In this document: positions 8,409 through 16,888 of the stretch, piece by piece | Position numbering within the stretch: position 1 is the stretch's first letter | Layout: every line of letters starts with the position of its first letter | NCBI GenBank assembly: GCA_018830885.1 | Contig: JAHJRI010000296.1 | Span: forward strand, 1-34,486 | Direction of reading: 5' to 3' | Length of the DNA: 34,486 nucleotides | Source of the DNA: a bacterium | GTDB lineage: Bacteria > SAR324 > XYD2-FULL-50-16 | Notes under the pieces: generated by a model | Told to the model about the DNA's origin: nothing | The model's database searches: none | Seen by the model: the letters and a program-made list of their open reading frames with translations, nothing else | Program-made: the position numbers and the translations under genes

Positions 8409-8594
8409 CGGCAAGGGTATCCCTGTCCAGGTGATGCTATGGGAGGAACTTTTTTGAATACAGTTCTCGCGGATGGATACCCTGCTGGATCTCAATTGCC
8501 GTTGACCATTATTTCTTTAAACGGTACACCTAGGGAAAAGGAAAATCGATTTCAACCTCTGATCAGCTATCCAACCATCTCTAAAGGAACCGTC

Positions 8595-9011
8595 ATGAAC
8601 ACAATCCGGTTTGGCATGTCCATCGATGAACGATTATTAAAACGTTTTGATGCATTGATCTCTGAAAAAGGATATGTAAACCGGTCAGAAGCCATCCGCG
8701 ATCTCATTCGGAATACACTGGTCGAAGAACAGTGGAATCAGGGCGATGAAGAAACCTTTGGAACCATTACACTGGTGTATGACCATCATACCCGGGAGTT
8801 ATCGGACAAGCTGATTGAGCATCAGCACGCCCATACGAAACAGATCATCTCTGCACTTCATGTGCACATCGATGCCCATCACTGCCTGGAAGTCGTTGTC
8901 GTCAAGGGAAAACCCGCCATCATTAAAAAAATATCAAATGAACTGATTGGAACGAAGGGCGTCAAGCACGGCAAACTGGTAACCACAACATCGGGAAAGG
9001 GAATTTCCTGA
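8595..9011 (+). CDS. nikR: Nickel-responsive regulator NikR
   Basis: A 138-residue ribbon-helix-helix repressor with a C-terminal ACT-like nickel-binding domain. The start is the ATG at 8595 because [18 protein letters not shown] is the normal N-terminal beta-strand and helix, and AAGGAAC sits just upstream. Residues 1-45 form the DNA-binding domain. The nickel ligands known from E. coli NikR (His76, His87, His89, Cys95) correspond to His78, His89, His91 and Cys97 here, in the HQHAH and [13 protein letters not shown] segments. It is divergent from the nickel ECF operon and probably represses it when nickel is replete. Confidence 0.95.
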   Translation: MNTIRFGMSIDERLLKRFDALISEKGYVNRSEAIRDLIRNTLVEEQWNQGDEETFGTITLVYDHHTRELSDKLIEHQHAHTKQIISALHVHIDAHHCLEVVVVKGKPAIIKKISNELIGTKGVKHGKLVTTTSGKGIS

Positions 9012-9049
9012 ACCACGCTTCCTGTCTCCTTTCTTATCCACATGGATAG

Positions 9050-10618
9050 ATGAATCAACCGTCTCATTCTCAAAAGAACTCGCTCTTCAAATCCATTGGC
9101 CTGGTCAGCCTGATCACCCTGTTCAGCAGGGTGCTGGGTGTGGTGCGTGAGATGGTCAGGGCGGCTCTGCTGGGTACCAGTTACTACAGTGATGCCTTCA
9201 CCCTGGCTTTCATGCTGCCCAATCTGTTCCGTCGGTTAACCGCCGAGGGAGCGATGTCGAGTGCCTTCATTCCGATTTTCAACGAACTCCGGCAGACCGA
9301 TGGCGAAAAAAGGGCGTTTGAATTCGCCAAAAACTATTTCTGGTTGTTTACCATCGCCCTGCTTCTGTTCAGCCTGCTGTTCATTCTCTGCGCCCCCTGG
9401 CTGATCCGCCATGTTTTTGCCGCCGGTTTTGACGGTGAGCCCCTGCAGTTGACCGTTGTCCTGACACGGATCATGTTCATTTACATCGTGTTTATCTCCC
9501 TGGCGGCTGTACTGCAGGGAGTTCTGAACTCTTTTTCCATTTTCTGGATTTCCTCGCTGACGCCAATTCTGCTGAACATCTCCATCATCGGATGTGCACT
9601 GATTTTTGCGCCCCGTCTGGCCAATCCGACCTTCGGATTTGCAATCGGGGTAATACTGGGCGGGGTTGTTCAGTTGTCCGTTCAGCTGCCGGCTGCCAGG
9701 AAGACAGGTCTGCGACTGCTTACCAGAATCCGTTTCACCGACCCTAAAATCCGGCAGGTCACGATCCTGATGCTTCCCGTTGTCTTCGGTACCGGGATTT
9801 ACCAGATCAATATCATTATCAGCAATCTCATCGCATCGACCCTTGACGAAGGGGCGATCTCATCGCTGAGCTTCAGCAATCGCCTGCTTGAACTGATTAT
9901 CGGGGTTTTTGTCGTCTCCCTGACAACCGTTTTCCTACCCCGCTTCGCCACCTTGTTTGTGGAAAAACGCCTGGATGATCTCGGGGCAGAACTGCAGCGA
10001 ATTATTGAATTGACTGCTTTCGTCACACTTCCGGCGACGGTTGGAGTGTTCATGATTGCCGATGAGATTGTCGCCCTGCTTTTCGCCCGGGGGGCATTTG
10101 ATGCCAGTTCCATTGCCCTGACAGCCGGTGCGTTGCGTTTCCATATTCTCGGATTGACCTTTATCTCATGGAACCGGATCCTGCTGACCTTTTTTCAGGC
10201 CGGGAAATGGGTCCGACAAACCGTCCAGATCGCCAGTGTGGTCCTTATCGTCAATACCAGTGCTGCCCTGCTCTTTTCAAAAACCGCCGGTCATCTGGGT
10301 ATTGCCGGGGCCAACAGCTTGAGCCAGATGGTGCAAACCGTCCTGCTGGTACTTTATCTGCATAGACTTTTAAAAAGCCGTCCCGGCACCCTTTTTTCTG
10401 CCAAAAGGCTCGTTAAAACCGTCTTAATCAGCGTTCTGCTGCTGGCAGGTCTCTGGGGATTTAAACATTTTCTGATCACACCGGCGCAACCCGTCTGGAT
10501 CCGCCTCATTCTGATGATCAGTTTTGGCGTCACTTTTTTCGGGGGTTGTGCTTTTCTTTTTAAAAGTGAGGAATTAAAATTGCTGCTCACGATGGCCAGA
10601 TTTAAGAAAATCTCCTGA
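9050..10618 (+). CDS. murJ: Lipid II flippase MurJ
   Basis: A 522-residue MATE-like (MOP superfamily) membrane protein with about 14 transmembrane helices that moves lipid II across the cytoplasmic membrane for peptidoglycan synthesis. The N-terminus has the family pattern LITLFSRVLGVVREMV, then YYSDAFTLAFMLPNLFRRLTAEGAMSSAFIP, which contains the conserved Arg and Asp residues of the central cavity. A second family landmark is the YQINIIISNLIAS segment (about residues 248-260). The start is 38 bases after nikR, so co-transcription is possible but the functions are unrelated. Length is typical. Confidence 0.96.
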   Translation: MNQPSHSQKNSLFKSIGLVSLITLFSRVLGVVREMVRAALLGTSYYSDAFTLAFMLPNLFRRLTAEGAMSSAFIPIFNELRQTDGEKRAFEFAKNYFWLFTIALLLFSLLFILCAPWLIRHVFAAGFDGEPLQLTVVLTRIMFIYIVFISLAAVLQGVLNSFSIFWISSLTPILLNISIIGCALIFAPRLANPTFGFAIGVILGGVVQLSVQLPAARKTGLRLLTRIRFTDPKIRQVTILMLPVVFGTGIYQINIIISNLIASTLDEGAISSLSFSNRLLELIIGVFVVSLTTVFLPRFATLFVEKRLDDLGAELQRIIELTAFVTLPATVGVFMIADEIVALLFARGAFDASSIALTAGALRFHILGLTFISWNRILLTFFQAGKWVRQTVQIASVVLIVNTSAALLFSKTAGHLGIAGANSLSQMVQTVLLVLYLHRLLKSRPGTLFSAKRLVKTVLISVLLLAGLWGFKHFLITPAQPVWIRLILMISFGVTFFGGCAFLFKSEELKLLLTMARFKKIS

Positions 10619-10703
10619 TCGACCTTGACGACTGTTTTGGGGCTCGATGGGGACAGGGGATGGAGCGATAACGTTTTAAATCAAATAAATCAGTTATTTT
10701 TAA

Positions 10704-10731
10704 TTTAAAGAGCCAAAATATCCGGTATACT
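10704..10731 (+). promoter_or_regulatory. Candidate promoter upstream of lepB
   Basis: A good -10, TATACT (10726-10731), with an AT-rich region and a weak -35 (TTTAAA, 10704-10709, 16-base spacer) in the 163-base gap between murJ and lepB. The start codon of lepB is about 50 bases downstream. Confidence 0.35.
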
Positions 10732-10781
10732 GCCTGAATACGGCGGCATCAATTCACAGGGACACCAATTGAAGGTATTGT

Positions 10782-11405
10782 ATGAAGAAAATTATTAACC
10801 TGGAGCGTTTGATTAAAAACAAGACCATCAGAGAATGGGTGGAAGCCCTCATTTTTGCTCTGGTTGTCGCCATGATTTTCCGGACCTGGCTGTATGCGCC
10901 ATATCGCGTTCCAACCGGGTCCATGATCCATACCATTGAAATTGGGGATCACCTGTTTGTCAACAAACATGCCTATGGGTTTGTCATTCCATTTACCGAT
11001 GTCAGGCTTTTTCCTTCAGAGGTTCAGCGCAATGATATTGTCGTTTTCCCCTATCCGGAAGACCCATCCATTGATTTTATCAAGCGGATTGTCGCTGTTG
11101 GCGGGGATACCGTCGAAATTATTGGAGAAACGGTTTATATCAACGGAAAAGTCGAAAAATCCGATTTCGTATTTTACGATGAAACATTGATGACACTCCC
11201 TGAAAAGATTACCATCACGGTACCGAAAGGGAAGCTCTGGGCTATGGGTGACAATCGCAGAAACTCCAAAGACAGCCGATCATGGGGATTTGTTGATGAA
11301 AAAACCGTGGAGGGAAAAGGGGTGATCATCTACTGGTCGCATAACCCGGAACACAGCCTTTTCTCCGGATACCGCTTTGACCGGATCGGCAAATTTCTCG
11401 AATAA
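10782..11405 (+). CDS. lepB: Signal peptidase I
   Basis: A 207-residue membrane-bound serine protease that removes signal peptides from exported proteins on the outer side of the cytoplasmic membrane. One N-terminal membrane helix (about residues 18-38) precedes box B, VPTGSMIHTI, with catalytic Ser47. The general base Lys101 is in DFIKRIVAVGGD, and the C-terminal GDNRRNSKDSRSWGFV is box E. The conserved order and spacing are complete. The gene is short compared with E. coli LepB, as is common for one-helix forms. A GAAGG site lies upstream of the ATG. Confidence 0.96.
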   Translation: MKKIINLERLIKNKTIREWVEALIFALVVAMIFRTWLYAPYRVPTGSMIHTIEIGDHLFVNKHAYGFVIPFTDVRLFPSEVQRNDIVVFPYPEDPSIDFIKRIVAVGGDTVEIIGETVYINGKVEKSDFVFYDETLMTLPEKITITVPKGKLWAMGDNRRNSKDSRSWGFVDEKTVEGKGVIIYWSHNPEHSLFSGYRFDRIGKFLE

Positions 11406-11420
11406 CGGAGTCTGACAACT

Positions 11421-11447
11421 GCCGGATGGCAGCGTTGCCATGCCGGG
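11421..11447. other. Hairpin between lepB and the outer-membrane protein gene
   Basis: CCGGATGGCA (11422-11431) pairs with TGCCAT and CCGG (11436-11446, one bulged G) around a GCGT loop. No T tract follows, so it may be a processing or stabilising structure rather than a terminator. Confidence 0.35.
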
Positions 11448-11490
11448 CAATTAATCCCTGAGGAACCAAAAACCCAGACTGGATACCTGC

Positions 11491-12282
11491 ATGTCCCGAC
11501 AAAACCTTATTCGAATCCTGGTCATTTCGATCCTGCTCATGACAATGACATCATCGCTGCTGGCCCAACAGGAAGATGTCTATGTCGACGCCCCGATCGG
11601 TCCCGGACAGCCCAATGCCGGACAACCCAACGCCGGACAGGTGAATGCAGCCCCGGCAGGACCGGCTGGAACCTATCGCGACCAGTTCAACTGGGGCTTG
11701 ATCAATTATGGATTTACCGAACATGTCTACTATCAGTTTTCCGGGGACGGCATTTTTTCAGGTGGCAACTCGCCCTCCAGTTTTCTCAATATCGGCTGGA
11801 TCCGGATTATTCCTCTGGATTTCAAATACCTCCCCGGAATGGCATTTGGTGCTGATTTCATGAATTTGTCTCAAACGTCAGAGGATGTGTATTCAGGGGA
11901 TAGCGATGTCGTCACCGGACCCGCCATCGATATGTCACTGTACGTGACCGATGTCAAAATCCGTCTGTTTTTCATGGACCCCATCGCGGAAACCCTGCAT
12001 CCCTTTTTCGGGATCAGTTGGGGCCTGGTTTTCGGTGATTTCAAAACGACAAAGGTCGGGGGGCAGAAGTACTCAACAGACTTTTTCGGATTTCTGGTCT
12101 CGCGAAACATTGGTGTTCAGATCAAAATCGGGGAACGCGGCGGACTGGTCACCGAATTTCGAACTGTCACGGCGAACAGTGTCAGGACATCCAATGATCC
12201 CTTCGGCCGGGGATCCGATGGCAGCGTCAATCTCGACTTCAGTGGCATCACCATTGCGTTAACCGGCTATTACCGCTTTTGA
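11491..12282 (+). CDS. Predicted outer-membrane beta-barrel protein
   Basis: A 263-residue protein with a Sec signal peptide (hydrophobic stretch about residues 8-23, cleavage probably after LLAQ or nearby). A low-complexity Pro/Ala/Gly/Gln linker with PNAGQ repeats (about 36-58) follows, then a region of alternating polar and aromatic residues typical of barrel strands. It ends in Tyr-Tyr-Arg-Phe, and a terminal Phe is the outer-membrane assembly signal. I cannot assign a named family; it resembles generic small OmpW- or opacity-type barrels only in architecture. It lies 85 bases after lepB and 57 bases before the ElyC-like gene, all on the plus strand. Confidence 0.75.
   Translation: MSRQNLIRILVISILLMTMTSSLLAQQEDVYVDAPIGPGQPNAGQPNAGQVNAAPAGPAGTYRDQFNWGLINYGFTEHVYYQFSGDGIFSGGNSPSSFLNIGWIRIIPLDFKYLPGMAFGADFMNLSQTSEDVYSGDSDVVTGPAIDMSLYVTDVKIRLFFMDPIAETLHPFFGISWGLVFGDFKTTKVGGQKYSTDFFGFLVSRNIGVQIKIGERGGLVTEFRTVTANSVRTSNDPFGRGSDGSVNLDFSGITIALTGYYRF
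11605..11649 (+). repeat. Three imperfect 15-bp tandem repeats inside the outer-membrane protein gene
   Basis: Three units of 15 bases starting GGACAG or GGACAA (11605, 11620, 11635) encode the (GQPNA) repeats just after the signal peptide. Length variation here would stay in frame and would only change a linker. Confidence 0.7.
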
Positions 12283-12339
12283 CAGACGCACACTGTTCTC
12301 ACGCCCTCTAAAACGATCATTCCAAGGGAGAACACCCGT

Positions 12340-13116
12340 ATGTTTTTTTTCCTGTCAAAGATAACGACTTTTCTAATCGATCCCCTCTTTATCATTCTGG
12401 CACTGCTGCTGGTTTTTCTGCTTAAGGGAACCAAAAGCGCCTTCACCCGCTTGTTCTTCTATCCCCTTTTTCTGGTTCTCTATTTTGCGTCTACCGGTTA
12501 CATTTCCAATACACTGATGTATGGACTGGAACACATTGAAAAACCATCTCCGCTGCAGGAACATTACGATGCTGTCATTGTGCTGAGTGGCATGACCAGT
12601 GACCGGATGAACAGTGATGACCCAATCGAATTTACAGGTGCGGTTGACCGCATTCTGGCCGGGATCAGCCTGGTTAAACAAGGCAGAGCTGATTATCTGG
12701 TTATTTCAGGGGGTGATGGATCCCTCGGGCAGAAAAATGAACCTGAGGCAAAAATCCTGGGAGCGTTTTCACGGCAGTGGGGGCTGCAAGAGAAGCAGAT
12801 ACGGATCGACCCTGTCTCACGCAATACCTATGAAAATGCTGTTGAAACGGCAAAACTGATTGAAGACAGCAAGACCAAAAAACTCCTGCTGATCACATCC
12901 GCATTTCACATGTTCCGGTCCAGGGGGTGTTTTAAAAAAACGGGGCTTGAGGTGGATATTTATCCTGTGGATTATATGGCCGGCAAAGGGATAGACGATT
13001 TCCGCGCCTACCTGCCATCCAGTGATTCTCTGGCGAAAACCAAACTGGTCATACATGAAATCATCGGCATAATCATTTACGGCATCACCGGACGAGCAAC
13101 GTATTCATTCAGTTAA
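12340..13116 (+). CDS. ElyC/YdcF-like DUF218 membrane protein
   Basis: A 258-residue protein with two hydrophobic N-terminal segments (about residues 3-28 and 36-54) and a DUF218 domain (about 77-245). Domain landmarks are YDAVIVLSG, LVISGGDGS, SRNTYENA and LLITSAFHMFRS. Length and topology match E. coli ElyC, which supports envelope and lipid-carrier homeostasis, although the chemistry of this family is not settled. An AAGGGAG ribosome-binding site lies upstream of the ATG. Its neighbours (murJ, lepB, an outer-membrane protein) are also envelope genes. Confidence 0.85.
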   Translation: MFFFLSKITTFLIDPLFIILALLLVFLLKGTKSAFTRLFFYPLFLVLYFASTGYISNTLMYGLEHIEKPSPLQEHYDAVIVLSGMTSDRMNSDDPIEFTGAVDRILAGISLVKQGRADYLVISGGDGSLGQKNEPEAKILGAFSRQWGLQEKQIRIDPVSRNTYENAVETAKLIEDSKTKKLLLITSAFHMFRSRGCFKKTGLEVDIYPVDYMAGKGIDDFRAYLPSSDSLAKTKLVIHEIIGIIIYGITGRATYSFS

Positions 13117-13149
13117 CCAACTCGGGGAGGGGTCACGGAAAGACCGCGA

Positions 13150-14865
13150 TTATTTGTCTCCTTTCTTGACGGCATCAAACTCTGACCATAAGGAGGAGGA
13201 TCCGTCATCAGAACTATCTTCGCGAGTATTTGATGCAGAATAACCGTTCTGAAACTCCGGGTCTTCAATGCTCACTGTTTTCAGGGGATCCAGAGGTGAG
13301 ATGATCAATGTCTCTTCCAGCATATCGGTGATTGATGACTCAAAAGAGGGCTTCTTCTTTCCCATCATGCTTTCGCTGCCGTCCAGCCTGTCATTTTGCC
13401 TCCCGGCGGCAGTGGTGGTTTTCAGAAGATATCGGCTGTGCGCCTCATCCATCGGCAGCGGTGTGATGGAGATAATATCCTCTTTTATGGTCAAGTCCTC
13501 TCCCGAGACCGTCTTGAGGACCTGATGCAGGTATGCGCCAGAGGTTTTATCCATCATGGAGGCGCTGATCAGGATCTCTTCCACCTGTGCGCTGGAACAG
13601 AGCCTCTCTGCCACACTGGCAGCCTCCCCGACAAACGTGTAGCCACCAGACATGGCGCTGAGGGAGCCGGCGATGCCTTCCGTTGAATGGAGACCGATGC
13701 CGTAATTCTTCTGTTTCCGATTCAAAACCATGCGTTCGTGGTTGGCAACCTGCCAGCTTTGATTAATCTTGAGGGCTGTCCTGACAGAATTATCAATACT
13801 GTTGATGCCCTCGAACAGTGTATAAACCTTGTCCCCCAGAATTTTGACCACCTGTCCGCCATATTCCTTTACGACTTTTTCAAAAGGTTCGATAAAATCG
13901 GCAACATATTCATCCACCACACTGGAGGCACTCGATTCAATGACCTCCTGGATTCCGGGAATCCTGGCACATAAACAGGTGATCTCTGTTTTTCTCAGCA
14001 GATGTTCGGCCTGAATGGCCGGTCTTTCCTTTTCTTTGAGAACCTCCAGGTGGGCATCCTGCCTTTTTCTGAAATTTTGCAGCAGCTGATGGTTCATCCG
14101 GTTAAAAGCCCTGAACAGGATACCGGTTTCATCACGGGTTCTGCTTAACAGTTTGAAGTCGAACTGGTCCCGGGCAACAGCTTCCATCCCTTCGTACAGT
14201 TTTCTGTAAACACTGGATATTGGAAGATAGATCAGGCATACCAGAATGAAACACAGGAGCAGAATGAGTCCACCAATAATAAAGAGCAGTTCCCGGGATT
14301 TCTTTAAAATTTTGTTGAAATCAAAAAGAATTTGGACAGTGGCAATTCTCTTTTCCTCACCATCCATGTTGATATTGATATTTCTCAGGAATTGCAGGAC
14401 AGTCGTTGTGCGATTGTTGACCTCATAGTTCAGCATCTCGGAGATGGTCTGGTTCCCTGAGTTTAACTCAATCTTCTTCAAAAGGGTCTGACCGACCTTT
14501 TTATTCTGAAACTCTCTATTGGTCGATGCGTAATAGACCCCACTTGGAAGCAGAATCACCGAAATCTGCTGCAGTCCAGATTCATGGCTGGCATCCTCTT
14601 CCCAGACCTTATCCAGCGCATCAATAATCTGGGTTTTATCCCGGCTGTAAAAGCTGCTCACGGCCAGATCGGATACAACAAGAGCTGTTGCACCCGCCAT
14701 TTCCTTAATCTGCCTGACATTGGTCTCCGCAATTTTATCCAGAAAGAAAAAATTAATTAAGGCGATACACCCCACGATAACAAATCCGACAATTAACAGC
14801 ACTTTAGAAACCAGGCGAAAACTGAATGCTGGCATGGTCGGCTCTTGAAGCTTTTTGTTTATCAT
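13150..14865 (-). CDS. HAMP-domain membrane protein with degenerate class III cyclase domain
   Basis: A 571-residue sensor-like protein. It has a membrane helix at about 20-42, a periplasmic region to about 193, a second helix at about 194-216, HAMP at about 217-268, a short coiled-coil, a class III adenylate/guanylate cyclase-like domain at about 292-440 and a Ser/Asp-rich tail. The second metal Asp seems present (ILGDKVYTLFE, Asp345). The first metal site, normally in an FxDIxGFT motif, reads TCLCARIPG without Asp. The usual Asp-x-Asn transition-state region reads FVGEAASVAERL, without Asn. The domain is therefore probably catalytically dead and may act as a nucleotide-binding or scaffold module. 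Met11 is an alternative start. It follows gspE on the same strand after 163 bases. Confidence 0.85.
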   Translation of the reverse strand: MINKKLQEPTMPAFSFRLVSKVLLIVGFVIVGCIALINFFFLDKIAETNVRQIKEMAGATALVVSDLAVSSFYSRDKTQIIDALDKVWEEDASHESGLQQISVILLPSGVYYASTNREFQNKKVGQTLLKKIELNSGNQTISEMLNYEVNNRTTTVLQFLRNININMDGEEKRIATVQILFDFNKILKKSRELLFIIGGLILLLCFILVCLIYLPISSVYRKLYEGMEAVARDQFDFKLLSRTRDETGILFRAFNRMNHQLLQNFRKRQDAHLEVLKEKERPAIQAEHLLRKTEITCLCARIPGIQEVIESSASSVVDEYVADFIEPFEKVVKEYGGQVVKILGDKVYTLFEGINSIDNSVRTALKINQSWQVANHERMVLNRKQKNYGIGLHSTEGIAGSLSAMSGGYTFVGEAASVAERLCSSAQVEEILISASMMDKTSGAYLHQVLKTVSGEDLTIKEDIISITPLPMDEAHSRYLLKTTTAAGRQNDRLDGSESMMGKKKPSFESSITDMLEETLIISPLDPLKTVSIEDPEFQNGYSASNTREDSSDDGSSSLWSEFDAVKKGDK

Positions 14866-15028
14866 CTCTCCTCGATATTCGATTTACGATTGCCCGGCCG
14901 TCTCGCCAATCACTATCAGGATTCAATACGCTTTTCAATCCGCTGGAAAGCGATCTCATGAATCCGCCGGAGCAACCTGTGGTTGATCCCTGTTTCCCGG
15001 TTCAGCGTAGCGGAAGCCACATCGGGAC

Positions 15029-16783
15029 TTACTGATTTTCCGATTCCGTAAAAACGACCCGCAGCATCTCTTCAATCGTTGTCTGTCCCTGCAACACTTT
15101 CTGACAGACATCAGAACCCATGCCTTTCATCCCCATTGCTACAGCGACCCGCCTCACTGAGGAGGCATCGGTGGATCTGTTGACCACCTTCCGGATTTCG
15201 TCATTCATCATCAACAACTCGAAGACACCGATTCGACCATGGTATCCCGTCTGCAGACAATGGGTACACCCTTCGCCCTTCCAGAGCTCCCCTGAAAACC
15301 CGGTTTCTAGCAATTGATGACTAAACCCCAGTTCAAGAAGCTCTTCCCGGCTGGCAGGGACGGACACTTTGCAGTGGCTGCATATTTTGCGAACCAGTCT
15401 TTGAGCCAGCACTGCCGTGACGGTACTCGTCACCAGGTAGGGTTCGATCCCCATGTCTATCAGACGGATGACAGTTGCAGCCGCCTCGTTGGTATGGATC
15501 GTACTTAAAACCAGATGCCCTGTCAAAGATGCCTGAATGGCTATCTGTGCGGTTTCAGTATCCCTCATCTCCCCGATCATAATCACATCGGGGTCCTGTC
15601 TCAGCATGGCTCTGAGTCCCTTGGCGAAGGTAACACCGACTTTTTCATTGACCTGCATCTGTCCATAGTTGCTGATTCGATATTCGACAGGGTCCTCGAT
15701 GGTAACAACATTCTTTTCGTCTGCATTAATCCGGTTCAAGGCCGAATAAAGGGTGGTTGTCTTCCCCGATCCGGTGGGTCCGGTAACCAGGATGATCCCG
15801 TGTGGCTGATGCACCAGAAGCTCCACCTGATTTGCGATTTCCTCTGTCATGCCCAGATCCTTGAGGGGGATCAGACCCTCGCTCTGGTTCAGCAGCCTCA
15901 GTACCGCCTGTTCACCGTGAATGGTCGGAATTGTTGAAACCCTGATATCAATCTTGCGACCGGCATGGATAATCATCGTCCGGCCATCCTGGGGCTTGTT
16001 TTTGGTAGAAATATCGAGACCGGCCATGACCTTGACCCGGTTGACCAGCGGGATATGTCCCACCTTGGGAACTGTGGTGATTTTATGCAGCACCCCGTCG
16101 ACCCGGTTGCGGACAATTGTGTCCTTGGGACTGGGGTCAATATGGATATCTGAACTTTGATCCCTGACAGACTGAACCAGGATCGAATTCATCAGTTTTT
16201 TAATCGGCTCCTCATCTTCCGCGTCCAGCAGATCTTCGGTTTCATCCGATGAAAAGTGGTCCAGGTAGTTCAGATCGGCTTCATCCTCCAGTACTTCTGC
16301 CGCTTCTTCAGCAGTATTGGCATTGCGATCATAGCCCTGGTTGATGACATCCAGGAGAACCCGCTCCAGGCTGACCACCAGAGAATAGGACGACCGATTG
16401 AGGGCCCGGGCAGTCTCCTCATATATCGTACTCGGCCAAGGATTGATCACCGCGAAAACAAGTTTTTCATCATCAAATTCAGATGGATAAAACAGATACT
16501 TTTTTGCAATACGAATCGGAACGGCCCGGGTAAAGGCATTTTGATAGGTCGGCTGCAGATGTGAAAGCTGTTCTGTGAAGGGAAGTCTGATGATGTCGCT
16601 GACAGCAGCCTGATAGATTCTTTCACTGACCAGACCAACCTTCAGGAGATGGTCTCGGAAGCCTGTTTTCTTAGCCGTGGCTGATTTCCAATGCTCGACC
16701 AGCACATCCACAGACAGGTTTGCGGATTGCGCCAGTCGCTCTATCAGTTTTTGATACGTGGGAGATATCGGTTGTTCTTGCAT
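15029..16783 (-). CDS. GspE/PilB-family type II secretion or type IV pilus ATPase
   Basis: A 584-residue hexameric traffic ATPase of the cytoplasmic face. An N-terminal MshEN-like region (about 1-150) is followed by an acidic linker (about 157-192). The ATPase core has SSDIHIDP (about 210-217), Walker A GPTGSGKTT at 335-343, the Asp box near TIEDPVEY, Walker B VIMIGEMRD at 400-408 and the His box GHLVLSTIHTN. A zinc-binding insert is defined by Cys468, Cys471, Cys506 and Cys509, as in GspE and PilB. No gspF/pilC, pseudopilin or secretin gene is nearby, so whether it serves secretion or pili is open. The upstream gene is a DEDDh exonuclease on the same strand. Confidence 0.93.
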   Translation of the reverse strand: MQEQPISPTYQKLIERLAQSANLSVDVLVEHWKSATAKKTGFRDHLLKVGLVSERIYQAAVSDIIRLPFTEQLSHLQPTYQNAFTRAVPIRIAKKYLFYPSEFDDEKLVFAVINPWPSTIYEETARALNRSSYSLVVSLERVLLDVINQGYDRNANTAEEAAEVLEDEADLNYLDHFSSDETEDLLDAEDEEPIKKLMNSILVQSVRDQSSDIHIDPSPKDTIVRNRVDGVLHKITTVPKVGHIPLVNRVKVMAGLDISTKNKPQDGRTMIIHAGRKIDIRVSTIPTIHGEQAVLRLLNQSEGLIPLKDLGMTEEIANQVELLVHQPHGIILVTGPTGSGKTTTLYSALNRINADEKNVVTIEDPVEYRISNYGQMQVNEKVGVTFAKGLRAMLRQDPDVIMIGEMRDTETAQIAIQASLTGHLVLSTIHTNEAAATVIRLIDMGIEPYLVTSTVTAVLAQRLVRKICSHCKVSVPASREELLELGFSHQLLETGFSGELWKGEGCTHCLQTGYHGRIGVFELLMMNDEIRKVVNRSTDASSVRRVAVAMGMKGMGSDVCQKVLQGQTTIEEMLRVVFTESENQ

Positions 16784-16888
16784 TGAAAGCCGTTTATTTA
16801 CACAATAAAATGAGTTGGCAATCTCCTGAAGCCACCACTTGACCCTGTCAATGGGATGTTCCGCGGAAATAAACCACTGCAGTTGGGA

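Larger units (their letters stand above)
8192..8594. other. Divergent nikM-nikR spacer, 403 bases
   Basis: This spacer carries the NikR operator (8286-8312), a TATAAT on the minus strand inside the operator (8294-8299), a candidate rightward promoter (about 8314-8340) and a GC-rich hairpin (8375-8408). The nikR reading frame is open from 8328, but residues before the ATG at 8595 look unlike NikR. I take the stretch from about 8347 to 8594 as an untranslated leader of roughly 250 bases. Confidence 0.7.

Noticed and set aside
8328..8594. N-terminal extension of NikR by 89 residues.
   Set aside because: The residues before the ATG at 8595 are Pro/Gly/Arg-rich and unlike NikR, whose normal N-terminus begins exactly at 8595.
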